The notes under the pieces are model-generated. The model was not told where the DNA came from. It was given only the letters and a program-made list of their open reading frames with translations, and did not search any database. A DNA stretch of 64,000 bases from an uncultured Emticicia sp. (GTDB lineage: Bacteria > Bacteroidota > Bacteroidia > Cytophagales > Spirosomataceae). Each line of letters begins with the position of its first letter. The stretch's first letter is position 1. The stretch is from positions 186,001 to 250,000 of the forward strand of contig NZ_CALCZQ010000050.1 of NCBI RefSeq assembly GCF_937903345.1. Direction: 5' to 3'. Shown in pieces: positions 62,101 through 64,000 of the stretch. The translations under genes were made by a program, and so were the position numbers.

Positions 62101-63435
62101 TCAATGCCCTCTATCAATTAGTACATTCTCATAGCTTCCTACTTTTTTCGTTTTGATCAGCATCGTTGCTCCTGCGGCTATGAGTAAAAGTACTCCTGCA
62201 AACGAAATAGCTTTACCGGGGTCATTACCTAAGAAATTTTTCAAGAAATAGCCAAAAGTAAGTGTCTGAATAAGCATCGGGATAACAATCATCATATTGA
62301 TAATACCCATATAAACACCATAACGTTCTTTCGGAATTTCGCCAACGACAATCAAATACGGAATTCCCATCATACTTGCCCAACCAATTCCGAAGCCTGT
62401 AATTGCAGGGAAAAGTAAATATTTATTTTCAATCATTGGAAAGGCTAAAATGCCAATTCCTGCCAAAACTAAACACACGGCGTGTACGAGTTGTGGTGAG
62501 TATTTTTTTGCAAAATAAACTAAGCTGAATGCTACCAAAAACATTACAATATTATACCAACCATTTACTAAGCCAGACCAGCTAACTGCCTCATTATATA
62601 TAGGGTTTTTCTGATAAGTCGTAGTTTTCCATACTGATTGTGCAATACTTTTCGAGGAGTTTTGCCAGTAACAAAACAATGCGTACCATTGAAATAAATA
62701 AACCAAGGCCAATTGCCACATAACTTTTGGCATTTCTCGGATAGCTTGGGGAATATCAATAAATGGTGTGAAAATACGCATTGGACTTGCCTTCATTTCT
62801 GCCAGTTCTTCTGCACTTGGTGGAATTTCGGTAGTTGTACGCATACTCCACCAAACCGAACCAATCGAACAAACGGCACCCAAAAAGAATGACGCATAAA
62901 CCCAAGTTGGTAGTGAGCCAGTTGTGCCCAAAAATATCAAAGGGAAAATAAAAATTGAAAGATTTACCAAAGTTTGTCCCAAGCCTGTAAAAAAACTTTG
63001 TGCTTGAAAACCTGTCGGCTGTTGTGAAGCATCGAGTTTATCTGCAATAAAAGCTCGGTAAGGTTCCATAGCAGTATTATTACCTACATCTAAAATCCAA
63101 AGGAGGCTAGCAGCCATCCACAACGAACTACTAAATGGATATAGCAAAAGTGCTAAACTGCACATCAAAGCCCCAATTAAGAAATAAGGCTTGCGACGAC
63201 CAAAACGTGGTGACCAAGTTTTATCAGACATCGCTCCGATGATAGGTTGAATCAAAAGACCTGTCATTGGACCAGCTAAATTGAGCAAAGGGATTTGGTC
63301 AGGACTTGCTCCCAAAATATCATAAATTGGGTTTACAGCACTTTGCTGAAGACCAAAACTATACTGAATGCCAAAGAAGCCGACATTCATATTGATAATT
63401 TGTGAAAAATTCAGTTTAGGTTTTGAAAACTGCAT
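62101..63435 (-). CDS. MFS transporter of the SLC45 (sugar/proton) type
   Basis: This 444-residue protein has about twelve membrane helices. Its N-terminal half shows IQYSFGLQQSAVNPIYDILG, LIQPIIGAMSDKTWSPRFGR (the family SD-x-x-x-RxGRR motif) and DVGNNTAMEPYRAFIAD. These match SLC45-type sucrose/maltose or disaccharide-proton symporters common in Bacteroidota. It is convergent with the isomerase-like gene. The start is ATG. The substrate is inferred to be a sugar. Confidence 0.85.
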   Translation of the reverse strand: MQFSKPKLNFSQIINMNVGFFGIQYSFGLQQSAVNPIYDILGASPDQIPLLNLAGPMTGLLIQPIIGAMSDKTWSPRFGRRKPYFLIGALMCSLALLLYPFSSSLWMAASLLWILDVGNNTAMEPYRAFIADKLDASQQPTGFQAQSFFTGLGQTLVNLSIFIFPLIFLGTTGSLPTWVYASFFLGAVCSIGSVWWSMRTTTEIPPSAEELAEMKASPMRIFTPFIDIPQAIREMPKVMWQLALVYLFQWYALFCYWQNSSKSIAQSVWKTTTYQKNPIYNEAVSWSGLVNGWYNIVMFLVAFSLVYFAKKYSPQLVHAVCLVLAGIGILAFPMIENKYLLFPAITGFGIGWASMMGIPYLIVVGEIPKERYGVYMGIINMMIVIPMLIQTLTFGYFLKNFLGNDPGKAISFAGVLLLIAAGATMLIKTKKVGSYENVLIDRGH

Positions 63436-63519
63436 TAGGTAATGTTTTAGGTTAAAGTATTAATTGTACAAAGTAAAGAAAAAATTTAATTTTTCTGAAG
63501 AAATTCCAAATCAATTTGC

Positions 63520-63571
63520 TTGTTTTTTTCATAGAATCGGGTTTGCAAACCCGATTCTATGAAAAAAACAA
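63520..63571. repeat. Perfect 52-base palindrome upstream of the MFS gene
   Basis: The sequence is a perfect palindrome with 26-base arms: the left arm contains CATAGAATCGGGTTTG and the right arm CAAACCCGATTCTATG, centred at 63545/63546, with T- and A-runs at the ends. It lies between the stop of the minus-strand gene at 63606 and the MFS start, so it can end the first transcript. The AATCGGGTTTGCAAACCCGATT core is a REP-like element. Confidence 0.88.
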
Positions 63572-63606
63572 AATCCTGTAAATCTCAAAATCGTTTAATC
63601 CTGTCT
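63572..63606 (+). repeat. Dispersed repeat, ATCCTGTAAATCT type (copy 3)
   Basis: ATCCTGTAAATCTCAAAATC is followed by GTTTAATCCTGTC, touching the end of the adjacent gene. Compare copies at 28961 and 60011. Confidence 0.6.
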
Positions 63607-63929
63607 TATTTTTTTGTGGAAGGAAATTCGTCAATCCCTAGTGTAGTCAATAATGGGTTGAGATCCTTTGTGGTAATGATTACCTGAAAAAACTTGACCT
63701 TCATGGCATCAAAATCGCACACAAATTTATTCTTGACTTTGAGTGTCCGATAAACCGCTGTATAATTTACTTTTTTTTGTTCCCAGCCATTTACAGCCAA
63801 ATTGCTTTGTACGCAATCAATGGCTCGTTTGAGATTTGAAAAATAAACCACAAATGATTCGCGTTTACGAACCTCACTTAATGAGCCAATGTAATTAATT
63901 GTTACTTCGTAAATAATTGACTGACGCAT
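63606..63929 (-). CDS. Uncharacterised small protein
   Basis: This 107-residue protein has an ATG start, no signal peptide and no recognised domain. It is alternately hydrophobic and basic (YEVTINYIGSLSEVRKRESF, VKFFQVIITTKDLNPLLTTL), consistent with a small alpha-beta fold. It ends at a dispersed repeat and a palindrome that probably terminates it. Its upstream neighbour lies outside the window. Confidence 0.5.
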   Translation of the reverse strand: MRQSIIYEVTINYIGSLSEVRKRESFVVYFSNLKRAIDCVQSNLAVNGWEQKKVNYTAVYRTLKVKNKFVCDFDAMKVKFFQVIITTKDLNPLLTTLGIDEFPSTKK

Positions 63930-64000
63930 GGAAGTTATAGGCAGAAAGAATGATAGAGTTGATGAATGAGTATGGGATATCTTTAATCGTCGATAACAAG

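Noticed and set aside
1..64000. CRISPR arrays, tRNA or rRNA genes, prophage or insertion-sequence transposases.
   Set aside because: I saw no repeat-spacer array, no cloverleaf-like or rRNA-like sequence and no transposase or integrase frame; a tRNAscan or Infernal run would settle small RNAs, which I cannot do by eye.

Overview
The window is a chromosomal segment of a free-living member of the Bacteroidota, most likely order Cytophagales (Emticicia/Spirosomataceae-like). This placement is inferred from AT-rich DNA, promoter boxes matching the Bacteroidota sigma consensus (TTG, about 19-21 nt, TANNTTTG), two TonB-dependent outer-membrane receptors, surface proteins with Cytophagales-type C-terminal domains, an ATP synthase epsilon subunit without its C-terminal helices, and atpD-atpC lying apart from other atp genes. 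No phage, insertion sequence, CRISPR array, rRNA or tRNA was found. The coding density is high, and many small palindromic repeats sit between genes.

Layout. 1-9 kb is housekeeping: omega-amidase-like amidohydrolase, def, lipB, a large secreted VPS10/BNR-repeat protein, rpsG and rpsL, a Uma2-type nuclease, and prfB with an intact programmed +1 frameshift. 9-16.6 kb holds an AlkB-type alkane monooxygenase, a HupE/UreJ-like membrane protein, a DsbD-like thiol reductase, aat, a MORN-like secreted protein, a methyltransferase, and an overlapping run of a membrane protein, a GGGP synthase and folK. 16.8-23 kb holds a class D beta-lactamase-like protein, a NamZ-type muramidase lipoprotein, and moeA, xdhC and a cysteine desulfurase, which together look like a set for maturing a sulfurated molybdenum hydroxylase. 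23-38.7 kb holds PEP carboxylase, a secreted SASA esterase, anmK, a GDSL lipoprotein, an acetyl-xylan-esterase-like protein overlapping comEC, a TonB receptor, a DUF4174 protein, a serine hydrolase lipoprotein and a periplasmic lactonase-fold protein. 38.9-49.3 kb holds a GT25 glycosyltransferase with a GNAT, an aminotransferase, a dienoyl-CoA isomerase-like crotonase, an M1 peptidase, a cyclophilin, moaA, a two-gene nucleotidyltransferase-like module, and atpC and atpD. 49.5-51 kb is the most dynamic stretch: a PemK/MazF-type toxin-antitoxin pair lies between two homologous 3' ends of leucine-rich-repeat genes, one a short remnant and one an apparently frameshifted gene. 51-64 kb holds two family 2 glycosyltransferases, a second TonB receptor, cysS, an ethanolamine-type permease, a UbiA-family protein, an ECF sigma factor, a sugar-phosphate-isomerase-like protein, an SLC45-like MFS transporter and an uncharacterised protein.

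How the genes may work together. NamZ and AnmK are two steps of MurNAc recovery from peptidoglycan. MoaA and MoeA make molybdenum cofactor, and XdhC with the desulfurase would sulfurate and insert it. The secreted esterases, lactonase-fold protein, M1 peptidase and TonB receptors fit a polymer-degrading lifestyle. Many starts in this annotation were moved to an internal ATG, because the longest frames begin at TTG or GTG well before a signal peptide or conserved N-terminus.
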